From positions 1 to 64,000 of the forward strand of contig JACKPN010000005.1 of assembly GCA_024233575.1 (NCBI GenBank): 64,000 nt of DNA, read 5' to 3'. This document shows, one piece after another, positions 17,300 through 25,406 of the stretch. A model generated the notes under the pieces. That model ran no database searches and was not told the DNA's origin. It saw only the letters and a list, made by a program, of their open reading frames with translations. Made by a program: the position numbers and the translations under genes. Within the stretch, counting starts at the first letter, position 1. Every line of letters begins with the position of its first letter. Source of the DNA: Chlamydiales bacterium. Lineage in GTDB: Bacteria; Chlamydiota; Chlamydiia; Chlamydiales; Criblamydiaceae.

Positions 17300-18633
17300 T
17301 CTCCCGGGGGTATCGGCTGCTTATGCGGATCGCGGACAGGATTCTTCAACAGCACCGTCAGCGCTTTCTCAAGCTCGGGTGTGAGGATATGCTCCATCTC
17401 TTCAGCGCTTTTGTGTACTCTCTCGCTGCCGAAACCGAGATAGTCGGCAAGATACACTTCCCATAGCCTGTGCAGGCGTACGATCTGTGTCGCCCACAGT
17501 TTGCCTTCATGAGAAAGTCGATAGGCGCCGCCGCCTAATTTTTCTATCCAGCCGTTATAGACAAGACGGTGAAGGACGATCCATAGATACCAACGAGGCG
17601 CCGACTGATATAGTTCGATATCGTCAAGGCTCACAGTACCTTCAGGGTCTTTCCTCCAGATCGCTTTGAGAACGTTCTCGCACATGCAACGGTAGCGGAA
17701 ACGGACGGCACGCGCAGTGCGCAGCGCCATGCCGCGCTCGGGAGCAAACAGCAGCGCGCCCATGCAAATCACGAAAGCGACCATCACGATCATCGGCCCT
17801 GTCGGCAAAACAAGGCGCGTGCCGGGATAGGCAAGGAAAAGCCAATGAGAAACTTCAACAGAAAGGACATTGCCAAGATACCCGCTGCATAAACCAAAAA
17901 GTCCCGCAAGGAGGAACATGATCGATAAGCGGTTGGTAAATTGGCGCGCAGCAGCAGCAGGGGCGATCAGCATTGCTGACATCAGGACAACACCGACAGA
18001 ACGGATGCCGATGACAATAGCAAAGACAGTGAGGACAAAAAACAAGATGTCGATAGGACGGGTGTTGATACCGAGACTTCTGGCATAATCCTGGTCGAAG
18101 GTGATGGTCAAAATCTCCTTAAATAGGAACGATACAACAAGGACCAGCGCCAAAGCCAGCAAAGCGTACAATTCAATATGAATGTCGGTCATAGTTGCTG
18201 CCTGCCCATATAGGTAAACCTGCACCTGATTGTAAAGCGAAGAAAAAGCAAACTGGACATGGCTGGCAAGAGTAAGGCCAATGCCAAAAAAGGCGGAGAG
18301 AACAAAGCAAAGAGCGGAGTCCTGACGTACGCGGAAGCGGCGAATCAAAATCATGATGACAGCCATGCCGAGCATGGAAGTGACAAAAGCGCCGCTCATG
18401 ATCATCATCTGCAGCCATCCGGAAGAAATCGACTCCACAGATGCTGCGATAATGACGCCAAGAATGACTCCAGGATACGCAGCGTGCGACAGTGCCTCGC
18501 CAATCAACGACTGCTTGCGCAGGAACACGATCACGCCGATTAACCCTGCGGAGAAGCACATCAGCATGCAGCCGATCGTCGGCGCTCGGAGAACAGGGTC
18601 AAAAAAGTAGTCGGTTAACGATGTCGTCAACAT
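17296..18633 (-). CDS. ytgC: Metal ABC permease fused to a DtxR-like metalloregulator (YtgC-YtgR)
   Basis: Residues 1-~300 are an ABC-3 family permease (GVIVFLRKQSLIGEALSHAA, then the late helix GIRSVGVVLMSAMLIAPAAA). The last ~140 residues are soluble and match a DtxR/MntR-type repressor: a winged-helix reading (WIEKLGGGAYRLSHEGKLWA) followed by the dimerisation and metal-site helices HRLWEVYLADYLGFGSERVH, KSAEEMEHILTPELEKAL and DPHKQPIPPG. In C. trachomatis this tail is cut off as YtgR, which represses the operon when iron is plentiful; the same is inferred here. The start at 18633 is chosen because the upstream frame would overlap ytgB by 80 bp and lacks permease character. Confidence 0.92.
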   Translation of the reverse strand: MLTTSLTDYFFDPVLRAPTIGCMLMCFSAGLIGVIVFLRKQSLIGEALSHAAYPGVILGVIIAASVESISSGWLQMMIMSGAFVTSMLGMAVIMILIRRFRVRQDSALCFVLSAFFGIGLTLASHVQFAFSSLYNQVQVYLYGQAATMTDIHIELYALLALALVLVVSFLFKEILTITFDQDYARSLGINTRPIDILFFVLTVFAIVIGIRSVGVVLMSAMLIAPAAAARQFTNRLSIMFLLAGLFGLCSGYLGNVLSVEVSHWLFLAYPGTRLVLPTGPMIVMVAFVICMGALLFAPERGMALRTARAVRFRYRCMCENVLKAIWRKDPEGTVSLDDIELYQSAPRWYLWIVLHRLVYNGWIEKLGGGAYRLSHEGKLWATQIVRLHRLWEVYLADYLGFGSERVHKSAEEMEHILTPELEKALTVLLKNPVRDPHKQPIPPGE

Positions 18634-18637
18634 GATG

Positions 18638-19417
18638 TCACCGTTCAAGGCCCGTAGATTTTTTCTGCGAAAGTCTGACCGCCTCATCAAAGAGAGCGTG
18701 GCTTTTCCCATACGCAATGTTTAAATTCTCCGGCGTGAACACCTCATCCCTTGGACCGCAAGCGACGAGGCGCATGTTCAACAGGACAACCCAGTCGAAA
18801 TAATCAACAACGGTATTTAAGTTGTGGTGAACAATAAGAATGGTCTTTCCTTCTGCAATCAAACCGCGGAATAGATCCATCATCGCCTTCTCCGTAGCCA
18901 GATCCACACCGGCAAACGGTTCATCCATCAAATAAATCTCTGCTTCCTGCACAAGGGCGCGCGCAATGAAAGCGCGCTGCTGCTGTCCTCCCGATAGCTG
19001 GCTGATCTGGCGGTCGGCAAAAGCGGAAAGGCCTACCTTCTCCAAATAATGATCAACAGACGCATAGTCGGCCTTTCTCGGCCAACGGAATATGCCCATC
19101 TTCCCGTAACGTCCCATCATCACTAACTGGCGTACGGTAATAGGAAAATCCCAGTCGACGGTCTCGCGCTGAGGAACGTAAGCGATATGCTGACGCTGGG
19201 TATCGATACTTGCACCGAAGAAAGAAACTTTACCTGAGAGTGGTTTGACAATGCCGAGAGCGGTCTTAATCAGCGTGCTCTTACCCGCGCCGTTAGGGCC
19301 GATAACCCCTACCAGCGCACCTTTAGGAATAGCGAACTGCAAATCCCACAGAATCGGTGTCTTGTCATAGTTAACGGTGAGCTGTGCGACCTCTATAGCA
19401 TCGTCAATATTTTTCAT
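18638..19417 (-). CDS. ytgB: Metal ABC transporter ATPase YtgB
   Basis: 259 residues with a complete ABC cassette: Walker A GPNGAGKST, Q-loop region YVPQRETVDWDFPITV, signature LSGGQQQRAFIARAL, Walker B IYLMDEPFAGVD, and the switch histidine in ILIVHHNLN. The YVPQR...VDWDFP text is characteristic of Mn/Zn/Fe-type ABC ATPases. It energises YtgC/YtgD. It overlaps ytgA by 14 bp and is 4 bp from ytgC. Confidence 0.95.
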   Translation of the reverse strand: MKNIDDAIEVAQLTVNYDKTPILWDLQFAIPKGALVGVIGPNGAGKSTLIKTALGIVKPLSGKVSFFGASIDTQRQHIAYVPQRETVDWDFPITVRQLVMMGRYGKMGIFRWPRKADYASVDHYLEKVGLSAFADRQISQLSGGQQQRAFIARALVQEAEIYLMDEPFAGVDLATEKAMMDLFRGLIAEGKTILIVHHNLNTVVDYFDWVVLLNMRLVACGPRDEVFTPENLNIAYGKSHALFDEAVRLSQKKSTGLER

Positions 19418-20420
19418 TGCCTATCTCCTCGCAAGTGATGCGCGGATTGTAATCTCGTAGATACTTGCCAATCGTCCGCGTATTATGCCGAAGCATCTTG
19501 ACATAGCTGTCTCCATCGGTTCCCGGGCGTCCCATCGCATCACCATAAAGAGCGCAGGAGGCTATGTAAAGGTTTAATCCTTTCTCCTTGCCGGCATCGA
19601 CAATTTTAGCGATGGAGTCACGGCTAAGGTTGCTTTCAGGAAACAGCACCTGAATGTTGTATTTAGAAAGATGGTCGATGATCAGCTGAATGTCGGCGCT
19701 GCTCAGCTGGCTGTCGGGAGCAAGCCCTTCAGGAGCAGCAAAGCGTTTCTGCCAATCGTTGTTCTGTATTTCTTCGTCAGTGGCAAGATACGCCTTGGCA
19801 AAATAATTGAAAGCATCGTGGCTAGTAACAAGATAGCGCTTCTCCGCGGGGATCATCTGCAGGAAATGGCGGGTCTGCTCATGCTCTTCGGCAAGCTGCT
19901 GCAATAACGCATCGCCATTCTTTCGGTACTCCTCGGCATGCTCCGGATCTTTACGGCTCAGAGTCTCAACGATTGTCGGCACCGTCTTTGCCCATAGCGA
20001 TATATCCATCCAAATATGGGGGTCCAGCGTTCCATTGTAAACGAGGATGCTATTGGGATTTTGTTCGTGGATACGCTCGCCGACAGAGACCGCTTTAGCA
20101 TTTTCATGCAGCTGTTTCTGTACTCCGGGACCGTGTTCAAGGCCAAGTCCGACATAAAAAATCACGTCAGCAAAGGCGATCTTTTCGCCATCGCCTTTCA
20201 CCAACTGATAGGAATGTGGATCCAGGTTTCCCTGAATCAAAACATGACTGTCGACATGCTCGCCGCCAACTTGCTTCACGAGATCGTTGATCATGCCAAT
20301 CGTTGACAGTACTTTGATCTTTCCGTTCGGTGTCATCCACTGTCGCGTCTGCTGAGAATTTTCGGACGGCGTACCGCATGCGGACAATAACAACAACATG
20401 CACACAAGGACTCTACGCAT
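19404..20420 (-). CDS. ytgA: Metal-binding periplasmic lipoprotein YtgA
   Basis: The solute-binding subunit that captures Mn/Zn/Fe for the Ytg importer. 338 residues with an N-terminal lipoprotein signal (MRRVLVCMLLLLSACG, lipobox Cys15). Cluster A-I fold markers are VLSTIGMINDLVKQVGGEHV, GNLDPHSYQL (metal His), GLGLEHG, DPHIWMD (second His), RYLVTSHDAFNYF, and a late Asp-containing GRPGTDGDSYVKML segment. In C. trachomatis the protein is periplasmic; here the lipobox suggests anchoring to a membrane. It overlaps the mrp gene by 8 bp, so mrp may be part of the operon. Confidence 0.93.
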   Translation of the reverse strand: MRRVLVCMLLLLSACGTPSENSQQTRQWMTPNGKIKVLSTIGMINDLVKQVGGEHVDSHVLIQGNLDPHSYQLVKGDGEKIAFADVIFYVGLGLEHGPGVQKQLHENAKAVSVGERIHEQNPNSILVYNGTLDPHIWMDISLWAKTVPTIVETLSRKDPEHAEEYRKNGDALLQQLAEEHEQTRHFLQMIPAEKRYLVTSHDAFNYFAKAYLATDEEIQNNDWQKRFAAPEGLAPDSQLSSADIQLIIDHLSKYNIQVLFPESNLSRDSIAKIVDAGKEKGLNLYIASCALYGDAMGRPGTDGDSYVKMLRHNTRTIGKYLRDYNPRITCEEIGNEKY

Positions 20421-21465
20421 GGAAACCTCCCATCGATCTCAGATCGGCTAGCTCAAAAATACCGGAGCTGCAACCGCTATCGAAAGCGATGCGGACAGCA
20501 TAACGGCCGACATGGTCGATATCCACCGCTCCGACATGAGGGTCGACAACCGGAGGTGTAGATTGACAAGCGGCGCAGGGACAGTGCCGCTGCAGCTGAT
20601 CCAGCGGGATGCGCTGCTTCTGCTGATCCTCCCAAATAATTTGTAATACGCTGCCTTCGATAGCGACCGCAAGCGGTGCATCTATTGAATTGTTAATTGT
20701 TGTCGTCACCCGATCAGACAGCCGCGCAAAAGAGGGGTAGCTGGGGGCATCGGCGCAGAGTGGCTCCCCGGCATCGCATGCTTGTGAAACCGCGGGATCA
20801 AGAGGAATTTCGGCAAGAAGCGGCACTCTCTCCACAGCGGCAAGCGCAGCGCCTCCCCCCTTGCCAAAGGGGTAGCTGCGACTGCCGCCCTCTTCAAAAT
20901 AGCTCATATTTTCGACGATACCGAGAATTGGGATATGGACCTGTCTGAACAGATCGATCGCCTTACGGACATCAATTACCGATACCTGCTGAGGCATCGT
21001 TACCATCACTGCTCCGGTGAAAGCGATTTTCTGCGCTAAAGTGATCTGCACATCACCTGTACCGGGAGGAAAATCGACAATTAAATATTCGAGATCACCC
21101 CATTCTATCTGCTCGATAAACTGACCGATAATGCTATTCGCCACAGGAGCACGCACAGCCGCGGCCTCCCCTTCTCGTCGGAAATACGCCATCGACATCA
21201 CTTTGATACCGTGCGACTCAGCAGGAAGCAGCATGTTGCCGCGCTTGCCGGGACGTTTGTCCACCGGCAGCATCTTTGGTACCGAAGGTCCGTAAAGATC
21301 AGCATCAAGAATTCCGACGCGATGTCCTTTGGCTCTTAATTGAAGCGCTAGATTAATCGCCACTGTCGACTTACCCACACCTCCTTTTCCCGCAGCAACG
21401 GCAATCACATGGCGAATGCCGGACAAGGGACGGTCAGTTTTTTCTTCGTATATGGGTAAAGGCAT
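20413..21465 (-). CDS. Mrp/ApbC-type P-loop ATPase with C-terminal DUF971-like domain
   Basis: Mrp/NBP35-family proteins carry Fe-S clusters to apo-targets. Residues 15-260 have the deviant Walker A VAAGKGGVGKSTVAINLALQ, GILDADLYGPSVPKML and VDFPPGTGDVQITLAQ. The usual N-terminal MIP18-like domain is missing. After ENMSYF the family normally has a CxxC cluster-binding pair; here the text is EEGGSRSYPFGKGG with no Cys. The C-terminal ~95 residues (LQIIWEDQQKQRIPLDQLQ, then CPCAAC, then DSGCSSGIFELADLRSM) match a DUF971 domain, whose Cys cluster might serve instead. Located just upstream of ytgA with overlapping ends, which ties it to metal supply. Confidence 0.87.
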   Translation of the reverse strand: MPLPIYEEKTDRPLSGIRHVIAVAAGKGGVGKSTVAINLALQLRAKGHRVGILDADLYGPSVPKMLPVDKRPGKRGNMLLPAESHGIKVMSMAYFRREGEAAAVRAPVANSIIGQFIEQIEWGDLEYLIVDFPPGTGDVQITLAQKIAFTGAVMVTMPQQVSVIDVRKAIDLFRQVHIPILGIVENMSYFEEGGSRSYPFGKGGGAALAAVERVPLLAEIPLDPAVSQACDAGEPLCADAPSYPSFARLSDRVTTTINNSIDAPLAVAIEGSVLQIIWEDQQKQRIPLDQLQRHCPCAACQSTPPVVDPHVGAVDIDHVGRYAVRIAFDSGCSSGIFELADLRSMGGFHA

Positions 21466-21862
21466 TCGATTATTCCTTTTTCTTGCTTGGGGAAAGGTTA
21501 TTTTAAAGTTGTCATCAATTAGGTAAAAGAGAAAAATGCTTCAACATTTCGTTGATGATTACAATCATCTCCTTGCCTTTAAAAGTATATTCGTATAAAT
21601 TGAACAAAATCAGATTTAAGTAACGCCTATTCGATACTAAAACACTAAAAAAAAGAAGGTTTTTTATTTTTCTTACCTCCCGAGAAACGTAAAGATATTT
21701 TTTTGATTTGCCATATGAATTGATAAATCAAAAGGAGCGCGAAAAAAATTGAAACAAAAGCTTTGCATATAAAACAAAGTTTGATTAGTGTTGAATGTCG
21801 ATAGCACTTTATTACAAGTTAACAGTTGTAACGAAAACAAATAACAATAAGGCAGGACATAT
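21466..21862. other. Divergent intergenic region between mrp-ytg and the CT066-position gene
   Basis: About 400 bp, AT-rich, no credible gene. A small inverted repeat TTACAA/TTGTAA centred on a GTTAAC palindrome lies at 21812-21831, upstream of the plus-strand gene, and could be an operator. Promoters for both directions should be here, but no convincing -35/-10 pair with good spacing was found. Confidence 0.4.
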
Positions 21863-22378
21863 ATGAGCAACCTTGAAGGAAAATTACAGACGCTGATCGA
21901 AAAAGCGGTAAAAAAAATAGACGCCGATAAAGAGAATGATATCTGTCGTTATATTCCTTCTCCTAATGGTGGTTATATTCATCATTTCACTATGCGTAAA
22001 ATGAAACACGAAAATCCAGAAGAACTAATTACCCTTATCGAAAAGCATATCGTAAACGCTTCGAACCCACAGGCAGTTCCTCCAAAACCTAGAGCTGCAC
22101 GCGGTTCAAGAAAACCTCGCGGAAACTTCTTTTTCACGAAACAAGACATGGAGCGCCTGCTGAACATGGCCAAGCTTGCCGGTGACAAGGAAATGATCCG
22201 TAAACTGACGCCAAGAAAAGATCTGGCTACAATCAAACGCGAACTTATCGCTTCGATCCGTCACGGCCACGTGGAAGAAGATCTTTGGGAAGCTTACGTC
22301 GAAACCGTAACCAACCAAGACATGACTCTCACTTCCGCTGAAGCTGCTAAACTTGCGCAAATGGCAAGTCAGGCGTAA
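21863..22378 (+). CDS. Conserved chlamydial hypothetical protein at the CT066 position
   Basis: 171 residues, very basic, no signal or membrane segment. It has two parts: an N-terminal block (DICRYIPSPNGGYIHHFTMR, then KMKHENPEELITLIEKHIV), a Pro/Ala/Arg linker (PPKPRAARGSRKPRG), and a helical C-terminal block (FFFTKQDMERLLNMAKLAGD, then KEMIRKLTPRKDL). Between ytgA and the ADP/ATP translocase of C. trachomatis lies CT066, and this gene occupies that position, so orthology is inferred from synteny. The charge and the RGSRKPRG linker would suit nucleic-acid binding, but no known DNA-binding fold is recognised. A strong terminator follows. Confidence 0.7.
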   Translation: MSNLEGKLQTLIEKAVKKIDADKENDICRYIPSPNGGYIHHFTMRKMKHENPEELITLIEKHIVNASNPQAVPPKPRAARGSRKPRGNFFFTKQDMERLLNMAKLAGDKEMIRKLTPRKDLATIKRELIASIRHGHVEEDLWEAYVETVTNQDMTLTSAEAAKLAQMASQA

Positions 22379-22388
22379 TTTTTTTGAC

Positions 22389-22421
22389 GGAATGCGGCAT
22401 ACTGCCGCATTCCATTCTTTT
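22389..22421 (+). terminator. Rho-independent terminator
   Basis: Perfect 11-bp stem GGAATGCGGCA/TGCCGCATTCC with a 3-base loop and an ATTCTTTT tail, 10 bases after the stop of the CT066-position gene. Confidence 0.9.
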
Positions 22422-22577
22422 ACAGACACTTACAAGATCAATACTGTTCCTCAGACATACCTAGCCTGTTTTTCGCTTGCGTAATACCAATTTTCACGCT
22501 ATCGTTTTCACTTATGCACGTGATATCTATGCATTCTCACACATATATTCAACACAATGAAACAAAGGACAACGTTT

Positions 22578-24122
22578 ATGTCTGAAAATACGCAACAGGA
22601 ATTCAGTAAACTGCGTTCGTTTTTGTGGCCGGTCCATAATTACGAGCTCAAGAAACTGCTTCCGATGTTTTTGATGTTTTTCTGCATCTCTTTTAACTAC
22701 ACCATTTTACGTGACACCAAAGATACACTCATCGTAGGATCATCAGGCGCTGAAGCGATCCCTTTCCTCAAAGTATGGGGCGTGGTGCCTGCTGCCGTGA
22801 TCTTCATGCTTATCTATTCGAAGCTAAGTAACATCCTCAGCAAGGAACGGCTGTTCTATGTAACGATCGCTCCTTTCTTGATCTTCTTTGCTCTTTTTGC
22901 CATCGTGCTCTACCCTGCACGTGATGCACTGCACCCAACAACTGCCGCTGAAGCGATGCAGGCATATCTGCCTGTCGGTCTTGCCGGCCTCGTTGCCTGC
23001 TTCAAAAACTGGACTTTTGCCCTGTTTTATGTCCTTGCAGAGCTATGGGGCAGCGTTGTTCTCTCCCTGATGTTTTGGGGATTCAATAACGAAATTATGC
23101 GCGTGACTGAAGCAAAACGCTTCTACTCTCTCTTCGCTCTTGGAGCAAACATCGCTCTCCTCTTTTCCGGTCAGGCGATCGTTTACTTTTCAGACATCCG
23201 CAAAACTTTGCCGCCAAATGTCGACGCATGGCAGATATCGCTGAACTATTTGATGACCTCCGTTGTCATCGCCGGCGTTGTGATCGTTGCCACTTACTGG
23301 TGGATGAACCGTTTTGTCCTCACTGACAAACGCTTCTACGATCCTGAAAACATGGAGCGTAAAGGTAAAAAGTCAAAGCCGAAGATGTCGGTCATGGAAA
23401 GCTTTGCATACCTTGCAAAGTCAAAGTACATCCTTTGCATCGCTATCGTTGTCATCTCTTACGGCGTCTGCATCAACCTTGTTGAAGTCACATGGAAGAG
23501 CCAGCTGAAGCTGCAATATCCTGATTACAACGACTACAGCACCTTCATGGGCTGGTTTTCGACAATGACCGGCGCCGTCACCATCGTTATGGTGTTCATC
23601 GGCGGAGCAATTCTGCGTTCGCGCGGCTGGGGCTTTGCGGCGATGACCACACCTGTGGTTCTATTGCTAACCGGCATCGGCTTCTTTGCGTTCGTCATCT
23701 TCCGTGATCAGCTTGGCGGGTTCATTGCCGCTTTCTCAATGACACCGCTGATGATGGCTGTCGCCTTCGGCACAATCCAGAACATCATGAGCAAATCGAC
23801 CAAGTACACGCTGTTCGATCCTACGAAAGAGATGTCATACATCCCTCTCGATCAAGAACAGAAGGTTAAAGGTAAAGCTGCTATCGATGTCGTCGGCGCA
23901 CGCCTCGGCAAGTCCGGTGGTTCGTTGATCCAGCAAGGCCTGCTGCTCCTATTCGGCACCATCAGCGCGATCACACCGTTCGTAGCTGTAGCTATGATCG
24001 CCATGATCGTTGCATGGATGTACGCAGTACGCTCTCTGAACACACAGTTCATCGAGCTGACAGGCGAAACATCCGAAGCAGAGAAAGCTCCTTCTACAGA
24101 GCCAGTCACTGCTAAAGCGTAA
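22578..24122 (+). CDS. NTT-family nucleotide transporter (ADP/ATP translocase type), first of three
   Basis: Npt/NTT carriers exchange nucleotides across the bacterial inner membrane, typically host ATP for ADP. The 514-residue protein has the usual 11-12 membrane helices and family blocks: FWPVHNYELKKLLPMFLMFF near the N-terminus written here as LWPVHNYELKKLLPM, FNYTILRDTKDTLIV, FKNWTFALFYVLAELWGS, SYGVCINLVEVTWKSQLK, and KYTLFDPTKEMSYIPLDQEQ then KGKAAIDVVGARLGKSGGS. The ATG at 22578 follows AAAGGA by 8 bases, so it is preferred to the ATG at 22557. Its position next to CT066-ytgA equals that of C. trachomatis npt1 (CT065), an ATP/ADP exchanger; the substrate here is inferred from that synteny. 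Confidence 0.9.
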   Translation: MSENTQQEFSKLRSFLWPVHNYELKKLLPMFLMFFCISFNYTILRDTKDTLIVGSSGAEAIPFLKVWGVVPAAVIFMLIYSKLSNILSKERLFYVTIAPFLIFFALFAIVLYPARDALHPTTAAEAMQAYLPVGLAGLVACFKNWTFALFYVLAELWGSVVLSLMFWGFNNEIMRVTEAKRFYSLFALGANIALLFSGQAIVYFSDIRKTLPPNVDAWQISLNYLMTSVVIAGVVIVATYWWMNRFVLTDKRFYDPENMERKGKKSKPKMSVMESFAYLAKSKYILCIAIVVISYGVCINLVEVTWKSQLKLQYPDYNDYSTFMGWFSTMTGAVTIVMVFIGGAILRSRGWGFAAMTTPVVLLLTGIGFFAFVIFRDQLGGFIAAFSMTPLMMAVAFGTIQNIMSKSTKYTLFDPTKEMSYIPLDQEQKVKGKAAIDVVGARLGKSGGSLIQQGLLLLFGTISAITPFVAVAMIAMIVAWMYAVRSLNTQFIELTGETSEAEKAPSTEPVTAKA

Positions 24123-24133
24123 TCAGCCTATTG

Positions 24134-24172
24134 AAAACGCCATTGTTCTTTACGAACAGTGGCGTTTTTTTT
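24134..24172 (+). terminator. Rho-independent terminator after the first NTT gene
   Basis: 15-bp stem AAAACGCCATTGTTC/GAACAGTGGCGTTTT with one G-T wobble, 5-base loop and a T8 run. It may also serve the convergent gene ending at 24178. Confidence 0.93.
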
Positions 24173-24177
24173 ATCCC

Positions 24178-25116
24178 CTAAGATTTGAGAGTCCGAAGCC
24201 ATTCTTTGCCCTCCTGAGAAAATGACAATATACAGAATTTTTCATCTTCTGTAATGGGAGACAGCCGACACTTTTCGTTCGAGTGAATCTCAGTCAACAA
24301 AACATTTCCTAAAGTATCAATACGATAGGAGATCTCATCCTTTCCTTCCACGACATGTCTATTCCACTGGTTCTGGAGATCGTCATCTTGCCCCATCACC
24401 ACATTGCATTGGTAATCGACATGTATAATACCTCGAACGGACGCGAAATTTAACGTCACATCATCAATCCAGCGAATATCATTATTACCCAAAAAATCTA
24501 CAGCATCATGCTTGTTCAGCAGTTCATCAAATTCAACATAATCGGCATCGTTAACTACCGATTGAAATACACAACGTACTTGATCGTCCAAGTTTAGTAA
24601 AACCGCTTCGCGATCACCTCGACACTTTGCAGCAAAAAGATTGAGGTAAGCGCATTGAGCAGCTTTATCGGCAGCAGAAACTTCATGCTTTTCAAGGGAA
24701 TATTGCACGGGATTCAGACAACGAGAGAGATTGGTTACGCGAGAACTTCTACGCAAATCTTCTGTCGCGATCTTGTAAACTGAAGTATCGTCGCATACAT
24801 GATTATTAAAAATAAATTTACGAATCACCGTTGCACTTATCAACTGTTCACAAGGGAAGAATGAAAGGCTTAGCGAATTAACATAGCGCACTTCTCTACT
24901 CTGTTTCGCTATCATCTGCATCAACTCTTCTCGTCCGCTAAACTGTTGTTTTTGAGACGGCAGCACCCAATCCCACCGCCACTCTGCAGACACTTGATCG
25001 TTAAAAATATCACCGCCTGAACTGATTCCGGACTCTTCAGTTAAAATAATATCTACCACTCTTTGTTGGATTGGCGACACTAACCCTGACGGTAGCTGGC
25101 TAAAGAAATTGCTCAT
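24178..25116 (-). CDS. Hypothetical protein
   Basis: 312 residues, acidic, soluble, without signal or membrane segments and not recognised. Two halves each contain a pattern of one helix, an ELMQMI- or ELL-type helix and long beta strands (residues ~40-110 and ~165-245, with WRWDWVLP and IRWIDDVTLNF at comparable points), which could reflect a duplicated NTF2-like fold; this is weak. AGGAGA lies 6 bases before the ATG. It stands alone between the first NTT and secDF, and its convergent 3' end shares the NTT terminator. C. trachomatis has no gene I can match to it. Confidence 0.5.
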   Translation of the reverse strand: MSNFFSQLPSGLVSPIQQRVVDIILTEESGISSGGDIFNDQVSAEWRWDWVLPSQKQQFSGREELMQMIAKQSREVRYVNSLSLSFFPCEQLISATVIRKFIFNNHVCDDTSVYKIATEDLRRSSRVTNLSRCLNPVQYSLEKHEVSAADKAAQCAYLNLFAAKCRGDREAVLLNLDDQVRCVFQSVVNDADYVEFDELLNKHDAVDFLGNNDIRWIDDVTLNFASVRGIIHVDYQCNVVMGQDDDLQNQWNRHVVEGKDEISYRIDTLGNVLLTEIHSNEKCRLSPITEDEKFCILSFSQEGKEWLRTLKS

Positions 25117-25330
25117 GATCTTCTCCTGTATATGTAAAGGTCTATAGCATTTGGTAAAACAATTTGGAATTTTTTCTGTTGTTCATGACTTGAAAAATGA
25201 AAACGCTATCGTTTGAAATGATTCTCGTCAATCTCTCCTGAGCATTCGAAAGCATTGGTCCAGCAGTTTTCAGTATAGACACGATCTGTAAAGATTTGTT
25301 ATCATACTCCCGTGTCTTGTCTTTGAATTC

Positions 25331-25390
25331 TGTGATGACTTTTCGCCGGAACAGCTCAAAAAAGAGCTGTTCCGGCGAATAGACATCACA
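25331..25390 (+). other. Very long perfect hairpin in the secDF leader
   Basis: TTCGCCGGAACAGCTC at 25342-25357 pairs perfectly over 16 bp with GAGCTGTTCCGGCGAA at 25364-25379 across an A6 loop. Beyond a 4x4 internal loop, TGTGATG (25331-25337) pairs with CATCACA (25384-25390). The ribosome site AAGGAAAAGG of secDF follows directly. No T-run follows on either strand, so a plain terminator is unlikely; a leader regulatory structure or RNA-stability element is possible. Confidence 0.75.
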
Positions 25391-25406
25391 AATAAGGAAA
25401 AGGATT

